A stretch of DNA of 64,000 bases from Natrinema longum (GTDB lineage: Archaea > Halobacteriota > Halobacteria > Halobacteriales > Natrialbaceae), in contig NZ_CP071463.1 in assembly GCF_017352095.1 (NCBI RefSeq), forward strand, positions 1,736,001-1,800,000, in the 5' to 3' direction. A model generated the notes under the pieces. The model searched no databases. It was not told where the DNA came from and saw only the letters and a program-made list of their open reading frames with translations. Each line of letters opens with the position of its first letter. Position 1 is the stretch's first letter. The translations under genes and the position numbers were made by a program. This document shows positions 50,241 to 58,423 of the stretch, piece after piece.

Positions 50241-50579
50241 TCAGTCTTCGGTCCAGTACATCAGATCCTCCCGCTCGGTGCCGCAGTTCGGGCACTCGTC
50301 GGGAAGTCCCTTATCGATCGCATCCATCTCACCACACTCCATACAGCGCCACATGAGGTGGGCTTCGCCGAACTCGTGGCCCGAGCGGGCGTGTTCGACG
50401 CTCATCGCCTCGGCACCCTCACGGGTAGTGACGAAGAACCCGCTCTGTTCGAAGCCACGGACACGGCCGAGTTCGTTGCCGTCCTCGTCGTAGACCGTCT
50501 GCCCGAAATTGAGCTTTTCCACCTCCTCGATGGCCTCCTCGTCGCCTTCTTTCGCCGGTGTCTCACCAGTTTTGACCAT
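50241..50579 (-). CDS. Rubredoxin-like zinc-ribbon protein, paralogue 2 (DUF7130-like)
   Basis: 112 residues, same layout as its neighbour: G-R-V-R-G-F-E-Q-S-G-F, V-E-H-A-R-S-G, then C-M-E-C-G-E-M and C-P-N-C-G-T-E-R-E-D, ending M-Y-W-T-E-D. It has an added acidic 15-residue N-terminus. The pair is probably a tandem duplication. A PRC-like domain joined to a metal site suggests a redox or nucleic-acid-associated adaptor, but this is unproven. Confidence 0.75.
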   Translation of the reverse strand: MVKTGETPAKEGDEEAIEEVEKLNFGQTVYDEDGNELGRVRGFEQSGFFVTTREGAEAMSVEHARSGHEFGEAHLMWRCMECGEMDAIDKGLPDECPNCGTEREDLMYWTED

Positions 50580-50856
50580 AGCCGAATCACACCGGCGACG
50601 GCGATAAAGACACAGCACGCATTGTGCAAGAGGCCGGCGAGGGATTCGTGAACGGGAACCGTACCACCTCGAACCGAGGAAATACCGTACTGTCCCGGTG
50701 TATTCCGTCGTTTCGTTTTCCCAGCCGCGTCGGTCCGGAGCCGCGACTCCCGGTGGACTTGCCAGTCGATCGGGTGACAGCGAGCAGCGTTTCGTCTGTT
50801 AAGAAGGCACACGGTAATAGAAAACAATATACGCCTGCCGAATAGAGACACGCACC
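50580..50856. other. 277-bp gap; TATA element of the next small ORF
   Basis: No gene seen. A-A-T-A-T-A-C at 50826-50832 lies 25-31 bp before ATG 50857. The remainder is ordinary intergenic sequence. Confidence 0.45.
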
Positions 50857-51030
50857 ATGATAGTCTGTCACACCCATGGATCGGCATCCAGTGCCAACAC
50901 GGCACACGGTCTCGAGCCAGAGGGGTCAGCGGCGGGGCCGATCGCCGGGGCCGGAACGAAACCCAGCGAAGTCGGCCGGCCGGGACCGATGGGAGTGGAT
51001 CGCCCCACCGAGACCGTGGTCCGATCATGA
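50857..51030 (+). CDS. Possible 57-residue ORF coupled to the hydrolase gene
   Basis: ATG 50857 to TGA 51028-51030. Sequence starts M-I-V-C-H-T-H-G-S-A-S-S-A-N-T and is rich in Gly, Pro and Ser without strong acidity. Its TATA box is at leaderless spacing, and its stop overlaps the hydrolase ATG (ATGA), which suggests that transcription and translation begin here. Codon bias is weaker than in neighbouring genes, so it may be a leader rather than a functional protein. Confidence 0.45.
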   Translation: MIVCHTHGSASSANTAHGLEPEGSAAGPIAGAGTKPSEVGRPGPMGVDRPTETVVRS

Positions 51031-51938
51031 GCGGGACCGGTGTCGCCACCATCGACGACTGCCGGATCGCCTACCGGCGGGCGGGGACGGACGGCCCGCC
51101 GGTCGTCCTCTGTCACGGCGCGGGGATCGACGACGCGACCGTCTCGTGGCGACACACGATCACCGCCCTCGCGGACGACTACCGCGTGTACGCGATCGAC
51201 TGGCCCGAATACGGGAACAGCACGGGAGACGTTGCACACACCCTCGAGTCGTACGTCGACGTCCTCGAGGGGTTCCTCGAGACGCTCCCGTTCGAGCGGG
51301 TCTCGCTGGCCGGCATTTCGATGGGCGGCGGCGTCGCACTCGGGTACACGCTCGCAAACCCCGACCGGGTCGACCGACTGGCCCTCGTCGACAGCTACGG
51401 GCTCGGAGAGCGACTCCCCAGTGCCCTCCAGTGGAAGGTCCTGTCGCAGGTCCCCGGGATGACCCAGTTCGGGAAAATCGCCGCCGGTTCCTCGACGCGG
51501 AGCGTTCGAATGGTCCTCGACAACCTCGTCGCGGACGCCGATTCGTTGCCCGACCGCTTCGTCGACGACGCCCGGCGAAAACTGATGGAACCGGGCTCGA
51601 TCCGGGCGTTCGAGGCGTTCCAGAACAACGAACTGTCGTTTAGCGGTCGCGTCGCGACGAACTTCGTCGACGACCTCGAGTCGCTGTCCGTTCCGACCCT
51701 GCTCGTCCACGGCACGGAGGACCCGCTCGTCCCCGTCGAATGGTCGAAACGAGCAGCAAAACGCATTCCGGACGCCGAACTGGACCTGATCGAAGATTGT
51801 GGCCACTGGACGCCTCGAGAGCGCCCCGACCGATTCAACGAGAGTCTCCGGGAGTGGCTGCCGGACCCGCAGTATTCCCCGGAGCCGGAGTATACCAAGG
51901 CAGGGATGCCCGGCGTGACCCGCGTCAGCAGCGATTGA
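51027..51938 (+). CDS. Alpha/beta-hydrolase fold protein
   Basis: 303 residues. Oxyanion segment V-L-C-H-G-A-G-I-D-D, nucleophile elbow G-I-S-M-G-G-G (Ser near 97), acid in L-V-H-G-T-E-D-P-L-V and the catalytic His in E-D-C-G-H-W-T-P. A broad family of esterases, lipases and haloalkane-type hydrolases; the substrate is not evident. There is no signal peptide. The gene starts inside a possible 57-codon ORF (ATGA overlap). A hairpin array starts about 90 bp after its stop, but that array belongs to the opposite gene. Confidence 0.85.
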   Translation: MSGTGVATIDDCRIAYRRAGTDGPPVVLCHGAGIDDATVSWRHTITALADDYRVYAIDWPEYGNSTGDVAHTLESYVDVLEGFLETLPFERVSLAGISMGGGVALGYTLANPDRVDRLALVDSYGLGERLPSALQWKVLSQVPGMTQFGKIAAGSSTRSVRMVLDNLVADADSLPDRFVDDARRKLMEPGSIRAFEAFQNNELSFSGRVATNFVDDLESLSVPTLLVHGTEDPLVPVEWSKRAAKRIPDAELDLIEDCGHWTPRERPDRFNESLREWLPDPQYSPEPEYTKAGMPGVTRVSSD

Positions 51939-52029
51939 ATCTCTCCGCTCTCGTCTCAGTTTCTACTCGGCCGAGAGCACGGCTCGAGCAACGCGAGAGC
52001 CGTGTGACCCGGGGAAGGGCAGGCCCTTG
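51939..52029. other. Intergenic segment between hydrolase and hairpin array B
   Basis: A hairpin with stem CACGGCTC/GAGCCGTG (about 51978-52004) may end the hydrolase transcript. Nothing else recognised. Confidence 0.4.
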
Positions 52030-52387
52030 CCAGGTATCGACCGCGAGCGAAGCCGTGCGCGGCGCTACGCGCCGCGAGAAGTCGAACGGCCGAAGGCCGT
52101 GCGACCGGCTGAGCGAGCGGGCCGACGACTGATGTGAGCGAGCAGCGCGAGCGAGAAGGAGGAGTGTTCTCGTGAACGAAGTGAACGAGAACTCGGAAGA
52201 CGCTTCGCGTCTTCCGGTGCTTTTGATCGAAACTGAGCGGGATCGAAGATCCCGCGAGGTCGGCGGCGCGAAGCGCCGCCTGCTCGAGGGACCTCCGGTC
52301 CCTCGCTGTCCAAAAGAGCGCTACGCGCTCTTTTGAAGATTTTGCCGAGCGCGGTCGCATCGCGACCGCACGCAGAGCAAAATTTCG
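52030..52387 (-). repeat. Hairpin array B, inverted relative of array A, behind the PolD gene
   Basis: On the minus strand it follows the polD2 stop at once, with ATTTTGCTCTG four bases after the TAA. Perfect hairpins (plus-strand coordinates): 52058-52076 (8-3-8, loop TAC), 52086-52100 (6-3-6, GAA), 52201-region core hairpin (9-3-9), 52237-52255 (8-3-8, GAA), 52262-52280 (8-3-8, GAA), 52285-52305 (9-3-9, TCC), 52311-52335 (11-3-11, TAC), 52351-52369 (8-3-8, ATC). Most stems differ in sequence from those of array A while pairing stays perfect; the 52285-52305 hairpin is shared with 22146-22166. Confidence 0.85.
52112..52224 (-). repeat. 113-bp core, second copy
   Basis: Reverse complement matches 22266-22378 at 109 of 113 positions. 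The hairpin loop reads GAA instead of TTC in the same orientation, that is, inverted; one further C/T difference. Confidence 0.9.
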
Positions 52388-55300
52388 TTACATGAAATCC
52401 TCGATCCCGCTTTGCTTGTTCTTGTCGTTTTCGAAGATACTCTCGAGGGAGCGCTCGAGGACTTCCAAGCGTTGTTTCGTGTAATCGCGGCAGTCGTACT
52501 CCTCGGCGACCTGGATGGCCGTCTGCATGTACTTGTTCACGGACCCTTTGTGGACGGTCAGATTGACTCGCCCGCCGCATTCCCGACAGTCGCCGGTCAG
52601 GGGCATCCGGCGGAACTTCTCGCCGCAGTCGAGACAGCGGGTCTCCTGTCGGGAGAACGCCCGGAGGTTCCCGATGAGGTCCGGCAGGAAGTGATACTCG
52701 ATGACTCGCTCGGCGACGTCGGTCTCGTCGACCGCCTCGAGCTTGCGCGAGAGCTCGAGCTGGGCGTCCATCTTGTCCATCATCGACCCCAGCGTCTTGT
52801 ACGCCGAGAGGTCGGGGCCCATCGCGATGTCGGTGGTGTCGTGGGTGTGGTCGAAGCCGGTGTACTCGAGGTCGGTGCCGAGGTTCTCTTCGGCGATTTC
52901 GACGTCGACGTCCTCGGGATCGGCCTGCTCGCGGGTCGCGAGGTAGAACTCGCGGGGATACTGCGAGACGACGTCCATATTGTGGGCCTCGTCGTCGATC
53001 TCGGAGGGATCGATCCGGGAGGACATCACCAGCGGTGCGTCCATCTTCCCGCCGCGCTGGTCCGGCAGGAACGTCTTGCTGAAGTTGAGCAAGCCGTCGA
53101 GGAGGAGCATGACGCAGTCCTCGTCGCCGTCGCACTGACCGACGTACAGATCGTTGGCAACCAGTGTATTCGTCTCCTCGACAGTGAGACAGTAGGTGTA
53201 TTCGATGTCACTCTCGACGATTTCGACGGAAACGACTTCGTCGAGCCACGTATCGCCGCCGTCAGCGAAAAGGCGCTGCGAGCGGAGTTCGGTCGTCTCG
53301 AGGACGTTGGTGATCGTCTCCTGTTTCCGTTCAAGATGGAACCCGATACGTTCAGCGAACCGAGCGGCGTTCTCGGACGTGATCTTGAGAATCCACGATC
53401 CGAATTCGGGGACTAGTTCGTCGTCACCGTAGAACTCAGCAACGGCTCCGGTGGACGGACGCCGCCTTTCGCGATAGGTTTTCGCTGCGATACCGAAACG
53501 TTTCAACGCAGCAACGAGGTCAGTGGCGAGTTCGTCACTGATCGTGTGTGCTCGAACCTCGATTCGTTCGCTCGACGTACTCCCGTCTCCGCTGAAGTAC
53601 GCGGCCAAGAACGCGCGCAGCTGGGAGCGAGAGCTATCGAGAACGGAATCCGGAATCCGCTTCGTTTCCGCGGTCGCACCGAGGTCGAGCACGTCGGCGA
53701 ACAGCGCTGAGACGAGACGGCTCGAGACGGTTACCTTCCACTCGTTCTCTTCGAACGCGTCGATCGAGAGTGCGTCGGTGAACGCATCGATGATGTCGTC
53801 TCGAGCCGCTCTGTCGGGCGTACAGATCGTCGTCTGATAGAACGATCCGCCTTCACGACGAGTGAAACCTTCGGAAGCGTAGTATCCGAGCAGCGTCGCG
53901 ACGGAATCGTCGATCTCGAACTGTCGTTCGACGGCTGCGGTGTCGCGTTTCATCCCGAGGGTAACGTCGTCCGGAATGCGGTCACGTAGTTCCGCAGCGT
54001 CGAAGAAAGCGAGAAGCGGACCGACTGGAACACTGTCTCGGCTGACCCAGTTGTAGACCGTCGACTGAGAAACTTCCAGTCGTTCCGCAACGGGTTTGAG
54101 ATACGCCTGATTCGGCGTTGCGTCGTCGAGTAAATCCTTGATTTGTTCGGAGCCCAGCCCGCGGATAACGAGCGAGTCGTTCGGAATGGCATCCGCCTCG
54201 AGAAACGCTTTCAGTAGATCGATCGATTTCGTCGTCCCCTCGAAGTCGATCGATTTCGGACTCGGGAGTTCGTCGCCAGCCGAAAGTTCGCGAGCGTCGA
54301 CGGACTCCAAGCCTGTCGGCGTCCATCGACGGAACGTGTGATCCTGAGTTACGGTTAGCGTTCGACCACTCCGTGTTTCGACCCGAACGAGATGATCGGG
54401 GGCCGGATGTTTCGAAACGGTTTCAACGGACCGTTCGACGGGCGTTCCATCGGCAGTGACTGATGGGACGCTGAGTCCGTCGACGTCCTGAACGAGCGTT
54501 CCGAAATCGTCTTCTTCGGGATCAGTCAAGCGCTCTTCGACGATCGTTTCGATCGATTCGTAACCCCATTCACCGTTGTGGTTCTGGGACCAGAGTTTCG
54601 TCTCTGGATGGAAGCAGTTCCGTCGTTTAGCCGCATGAAAGTACGGATGAGCGTACCCAACCGCGGCGCTCGTGAAACCAATCACTCTCCCGACAGTTGC
54701 GGCAGAGGTGTGGGGTGCCATCCCGAAGACGAGTTCGCCGACCAGGTCCTGGCGGTCCTCGAACTCATAAAAGGACTCGAGCCCGTAGTACTGCTCCAAG
54801 AGGTCGTCGATGAAGTCGGCCGTCTGGAGCATGTGCTCGGCCGCACCGTCGGAGAGGACGATGTCCTGGACTTTGAGTTCGACCAGCTGGTCCTCGTGGG
54901 TCAGCGGTTCGCCGTGGATATCCTCCTCGTAGCCCAGCGCCTGGATCTGGCCGACGTCGACGTCGAGTTCGCTGGCCCGGACCGAGGTCACGGGGAGGTC
55001 GGTCATGTCGTAGCGGACGGTGCCGTCCTTGAACGCGGAGACGTCGTGTTTGGCCCGCAGGATTCCCTTCTCGATGGGTTCGGGGACCTTGTTCTGCGAG
55101 GACAGCCCCTTGACGCCCTTGAGGATCTCGAAGGCGTTCTCGCGTTCGCCGACCGACTCGAGGGCGCTGCGGAACTCGTCGTTGACGTCGATCTCGCGGG
55201 TCTCGACGCAGGTGCCCTCGCGCTCGCAGTGGTCGCACTCGACGCGGCCGGCCTCGTCGGGCTCGAGCCGCTGGTCGCAGTCGGGACAGCGGTAGTCCGG

Positions 55301-57517
55301 CGTGGTGCGGTCGTCGCAGTCCGGACAGCGGTTCTTGAACGTCTCGGTGCCGCAGCTGTCACAGCGCTGGCGGCCGACCTCGAGTTCGACGACGCCGGGG
55401 GTGTCGGACATCGTCTCGGCGTGTTTGGCGGCGTCGGCGACGTTGCGCTGCGTGCCGCCGGCTTCGCCGATCGGGAACAGCGTGTGGACCGCCGGGCTCA
55501 GATCGCGGCTCTCCGATTTCTCCGGCCGGCCCATGCGGTTGCCGATCCGCGTCGGCGCGCGCTCGCGGACCCGGAACGGCGCGACCTCGGTGACCGCCTC
55601 GATGGCGTTGTCGCCTTCGGTCTCGTGACCCCACGTGCGGGCGCGCTCGGAGAGGTCGCCGTCGCTCCAGGTGCGCTCGAGTTCGATTTCGGGACGCTGG
55701 TCGGGCTCGAGCGCCGCGCCGTCGGCGACGGCCTGCCGGGGCTCGCAGCCGACCGAGCGGACGAACGGCCGCCAGTCGTCGATCTCGATGCGGTCGTCGT
55801 CGGGACGCTGGCGGTGTTCGATGACGATCGTCTCGAGGGCGTCGGCGACGGCGTCGTCGGACGCGAGGACGAGGATGCTGTCGTCCCCGTTCCCGTTCAC
55901 GCTGCCGTCGCCGTCGCGTTCGACCCGGCCCTCGGCGACCGCCGCCGCGAGGTCGCAGAAGGCGTCGACGGAGAGATCGTGCCAGAGGTAGGTATACTCG
56001 GGATGGAGGGGGGCGTCGTACTCGACGGCCCACTCGACGGCCTCCTCGGGGTCGGGGAACTCGAGGTCGATCCGGGGGTCGTCCTCGAGGGCTTGTACGT
56101 CCACGCCGGCGGCCTCGAGATCCTGCACCCACCACTCGTAGGTGTAGGAGGCGGGCGCGAGCGGGTGGTTGTTCTCGACGAACTCGCCGTAGTTGACCAG
56201 GTACTCGCCGAGATCGAGGATCGCCTCGACGCCGTTTCTGATCTCGAGGGCGTCCTCGGGGTCGTCGATCCGGCGGACGTCGCCGTTTGCCAGTTTGACC
56301 GTCGGCCCCTCGATGGAGTCGACGGGGACGACGCCGGCGGCCTTGCCGGGGCGTTCGGTCTTGATCTGGGTGCCGGTCGCGAGGAAGTCGTCGACCAGGT
56401 GCATCGCGGCGGGGTGGACGCCGGCGGTCGCGAAGCCGTGATTGCGTGCGCGACCGTAGCGCAGCCGAAAGCCACCGTGGGCACAGGGATGGGAGAAGAC
56501 CGGCCGGCCGGCGATCAGGTCCCGGAGGAACTTCTCGGAGGTGTCGACGCGGGGCGGTCCCTCGGATTCGTCAGTGGCGGAGTCGTCGTCGGCCTCCGCA
56601 TCGGCGTCGCTCTCGGCCGCCTCTGCCTCGTCAGCGTCGCCATCGGATCCGTCGTCGCCGGTCTCCCCCTCGTCGTCGGAGTAGTTGCCGTCGATGAGGT
56701 CCTGGAGCCACGGCCAGTCGACCTCGTCCAGGTTCCGGGTGTAGCGCTGGATCTTCGGGGCCTTCAGCGCGATCCCCTCCCCGAGGACGAGACACATCCC
56801 GCCGCGGGCGCTGTTGGTGTCGACCCGCTCCAAGTCACGGAAGCCCGAGACCTCCTCGTCGCCGGTGGCCTCCCCGTCCAACATGATCGGGAGGTGTTTG
56901 GCGATGAATTTCGCCTCCTTGGCTTTCGGCGTGTACTGGAGGCCGGTCTCCTTGTCGTAGAGGGCGATCTCCTCGGCGTAGCGTTCGACCTCCTCACCGC
57001 GGGCGTTGTACTGTTCGATCCCGACGAGCGCGCGCGTGTAGTCGGCCACGAGTACGGAGAGGGCCTGTGCGGTCCCGCCGGCCGAGCGGATCGGGCCGGC
57101 ATAATAGACGTTGACGAACTCCGTCCCGTCGTCGTTCTCGAGGATCTCGACCTTGTCGATCCCCTCGATGGGTGCGGCGACGACGCCCTCGGTCAGCAGG
57201 GCGACCGCCGTGCGGACGGCACCTTCGACCTTGCCCGCTTTCGTCTCGTAGTCGCCGACGCGCCCCTCGGCGAAGTCCTCCGCGAGTTCGAGGGCCGCCT
57301 CTTCCCTGCTCATCTGGCCTTCGAGTTCGCGGACCCGCTCGGCGACGCCGTCGATCCCCAGAATGTTCTCGACGCGGTCGGCCATGTCCTTGGCGACCGG
57401 AATCTCGACCGCCGGTTTGGGATCCCCACCCCGTGCTTTGGCCCGTTGGGCGACGTCGAAGGCCTCGTCGAGTTGCGCCTCGAGCCCCTCGAAGTACTGT
57501 TCGTCTTCCGGGCGCAT
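52388..57517 (-). CDS. polD2: DNA polymerase D large subunit (DP2) with an intein
   Basis: 1709 residues; 1215 after removal of a 494-residue intein (968-1461). DP2 is the catalytic subunit of the archaeal replicative polymerase PolD. Visible: N-terminal DP2 domain, V-N-V-Y-Y-A-G-P-I-R-S-A-G-G-T-A-Q-A, an acidic insertion (about 280-325), zinc-finger cluster (about 720-760: C-D-S-C, C-P-D-C, C-P-D-C, C-D-H-C), the catalytic stretch H-A-A-K-R-R-N then, after the intein, C-D-G-D-E-D-C, the C-terminal C-L-D-C/C-R-E-C zinc site, and a final Q-S-G-I-E-D-F-M that fits a PCNA-binding PIP box. The next minus-strand gene upstream is the PPC protein, 1 bp away. Confidence 0.96.
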   Translation of the reverse strand: MRPEDEQYFEGLEAQLDEAFDVAQRAKARGGDPKPAVEIPVAKDMADRVENILGIDGVAERVRELEGQMSREEAALELAEDFAEGRVGDYETKAGKVEGAVRTAVALLTEGVVAAPIEGIDKVEILENDDGTEFVNVYYAGPIRSAGGTAQALSVLVADYTRALVGIEQYNARGEEVERYAEEIALYDKETGLQYTPKAKEAKFIAKHLPIMLDGEATGDEEVSGFRDLERVDTNSARGGMCLVLGEGIALKAPKIQRYTRNLDEVDWPWLQDLIDGNYSDDEGETGDDGSDGDADEAEAAESDADAEADDDSATDESEGPPRVDTSEKFLRDLIAGRPVFSHPCAHGGFRLRYGRARNHGFATAGVHPAAMHLVDDFLATGTQIKTERPGKAAGVVPVDSIEGPTVKLANGDVRRIDDPEDALEIRNGVEAILDLGEYLVNYGEFVENNHPLAPASYTYEWWVQDLEAAGVDVQALEDDPRIDLEFPDPEEAVEWAVEYDAPLHPEYTYLWHDLSVDAFCDLAAAVAEGRVERDGDGSVNGNGDDSILVLASDDAVADALETIVIEHRQRPDDDRIEIDDWRPFVRSVGCEPRQAVADGAALEPDQRPEIELERTWSDGDLSERARTWGHETEGDNAIEAVTEVAPFRVRERAPTRIGNRMGRPEKSESRDLSPAVHTLFPIGEAGGTQRNVADAAKHAETMSDTPGVVELEVGRQRCDSCGTETFKNRCPDCDDRTTPDYRCPDCDQRLEPDEAGRVECDHCEREGTCVETREIDVNDEFRSALESVGERENAFEILKGVKGLSSQNKVPEPIEKGILRAKHDVSAFKDGTVRYDMTDLPVTSVRASELDVDVGQIQALGYEEDIHGEPLTHEDQLVELKVQDIVLSDGAAEHMLQTADFIDDLLEQYYGLESFYEFEDRQDLVGELVFGMAPHTSAATVGRVIGFTSAAVGYAHPYFHAAKRRNCFHPETKLWSQNHNGEWGYESIETIVEERLTDPEEDDFGTLVQDVDGLSVPSVTADGTPVERSVETVSKHPAPDHLVRVETRSGRTLTVTQDHTFRRWTPTGLESVDARELSAGDELPSPKSIDFEGTTKSIDLLKAFLEADAIPNDSLVIRGLGSEQIKDLLDDATPNQAYLKPVAERLEVSQSTVYNWVSRDSVPVGPLLAFFDAAELRDRIPDDVTLGMKRDTAAVERQFEIDDSVATLLGYYASEGFTRREGGSFYQTTICTPDRAARDDIIDAFTDALSIDAFEENEWKVTVSSRLVSALFADVLDLGATAETKRIPDSVLDSSRSQLRAFLAAYFSGDGSTSSERIEVRAHTISDELATDLVAALKRFGIAAKTYRERRRPSTGAVAEFYGDDELVPEFGSWILKITSENAARFAERIGFHLERKQETITNVLETTELRSQRLFADGGDTWLDEVVSVEIVESDIEYTYCLTVEETNTLVANDLYVGQCDGDEDCVMLLLDGLLNFSKTFLPDQRGGKMDAPLVMSSRIDPSEIDDEAHNMDVVSQYPREFYLATREQADPEDVDVEIAEENLGTDLEYTGFDHTHDTTDIAMGPDLSAYKTLGSMMDKMDAQLELSRKLEAVDETDVAERVIEYHFLPDLIGNLRAFSRQETRCLDCGEKFRRMPLTGDCRECGGRVNLTVHKGSVNKYMQTAIQVAEEYDCRDYTKQRLEVLERSLESIFENDKNKQSGIEDFM
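53135..54616 (-). other. Intein in PolD large subunit, LAGLIDADG endonuclease type, ending in Gln
   Basis: 494 codons inserted at K-R-R-N/C-D-G-D-E-D, the known pol-c site. It begins C-F-H-P-E-T-K-L-W (block A), has T-V-T-Q-D-H-T-F (block B), two LAGLIDADG-like helices L-L-G-Y-Y-A-S-E-G and L-R-A-F-L-A-A-Y-F-S-G-D-G, an extra helix-turn-helix (R-L-E-V-S-Q-S-T-V-Y-N-W, about 179-190), and ends L-Y-V-G-Q before Cys+1. The last residue is Gln, not Asn, and the penultimate His is Gly, as reported for the Pyrococcus abyssi PolII intein. Confidence 0.92.
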
Positions 57518-57518
57518 G

Positions 57519-57983
57519 TTAGAGCCAGAGATCCAGTTCGGTGGTCTCGTCGTACTCGCGCTCGAGGGGGTCCTCGAAAACGCGCATGTGGACCTCGCCC
57601 GCCCAGACCGTCGCCGCGTTCAGGTGGCCCGCGTAGGCGGTTCCCTCCTCGTCCGAGAGGACCGCGTGGGTATGGGCGAAGCGGTCCCACTGGCGAGACT
57701 CCGTCTCGCTGTCCTCCGAGTGTGACTCGGAGACCTCGAGCCGCGAAACGTTGCCGACGCAGCTGGCGACCTCGAGTGGCTCGTCGAACTCGATCGGATA
57801 GTACTCGCAGGCCTCCTGATCGTAGAACCAGCATTCGGCGTCCTGAACCGCGCCGAGGGCGGTAAACCATGCGGCGTCGGCCTCGACCGCGTCCGCGAGC
57901 GACTCGATCTCGGCTCGCCAGTCCGCACCGGTCTCGAGGCGGGCGACGTACTCACCCGTGGTTTCGACGGCTCGATAGTTCAT
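57519..57983 (-). CDS. PPC/DUF296 domain DNA-binding protein
   Basis: 154 residues. The PPC fold (plant and prokaryote conserved) is marked by W-F-T-A-L-G-A-V-Q-D-A at about 39-49, H-T-H-A-V-L-S-D with metal-like histidines (about 103-110), Y-A-G-H-L and V-W-A-G-E-V-H. In plants it occurs in AT-hook proteins; in archaea such proteins form trimers with unknown ligand. Its stop is 1 bp from the polD2 start, so the two are co-transcribed, with PPC first. Confidence 0.87.
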   Translation of the reverse strand: MNYRAVETTGEYVARLETGADWRAEIESLADAVEADAAWFTALGAVQDAECWFYDQEACEYYPIEFDEPLEVASCVGNVSRLEVSESHSEDSETESRQWDRFAHTHAVLSDEEGTAYAGHLNAATVWAGEVHMRVFEDPLEREYDETTELDLWL

Positions 57984-58423
57984 ACTACGCTACTGTGTCG
58001 GCCGGCAGAAAAAGCCCTGCGGTCGGTTGCGGCGACGGCTCGTCCTCCGGCGGTGAGTGGCCGTATAGCGATCGGAGCCACCGAAACGATTGACACGCGG
58101 ATCGCAACGTTGTCGTGCGGTTAGGTAGGCAGTGACGGTCACCGGCTCCGATACGTCGGTGGCGAAACCGAACGGGGCGACGTTCGAACGCGTGACCGTC
58201 GAGCGTCTTCCGATGCGGGAGCCGGCCAAATCAGTCACTGAGGGGCAGGCCGATCGATAGGTACCGATTACCAGCCAGATCTCTCCATCAATGGGCAAAA
58301 GCCGAGTCGAGAGGACAAGTATGGTCGGCAAACGCTTTTTTCGACATCTTCGAATCGATATAGGCATCATAATTCAGTATATACCAAAAGCTATAATACC
58401 TACCATCAAGCATTTGTCATGGT
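57984..58423. other. 440-bp promoter region of the peptide-transport operon and PPC-polD2
   Basis: No credible gene. The right end (58310 onward) is strikingly AT-rich. CTATAATAC at 58391-58399 is about 28 bp before the binding-protein ATG at 58424, a TATA box for a leaderless message. A GGTTAGGTAGGC near 58116 is too incomplete to call an iron box. Confidence 0.55.

Noticed and set aside
54578-57865. 1095-codon open frame opposite the PolD gene
   Set aside because: Long antisense frames are expected opposite GC-rich haloarchaeal genes with G/C third positions. The opposite frame has clear DP2 domains, intein blocks and zinc motifs.
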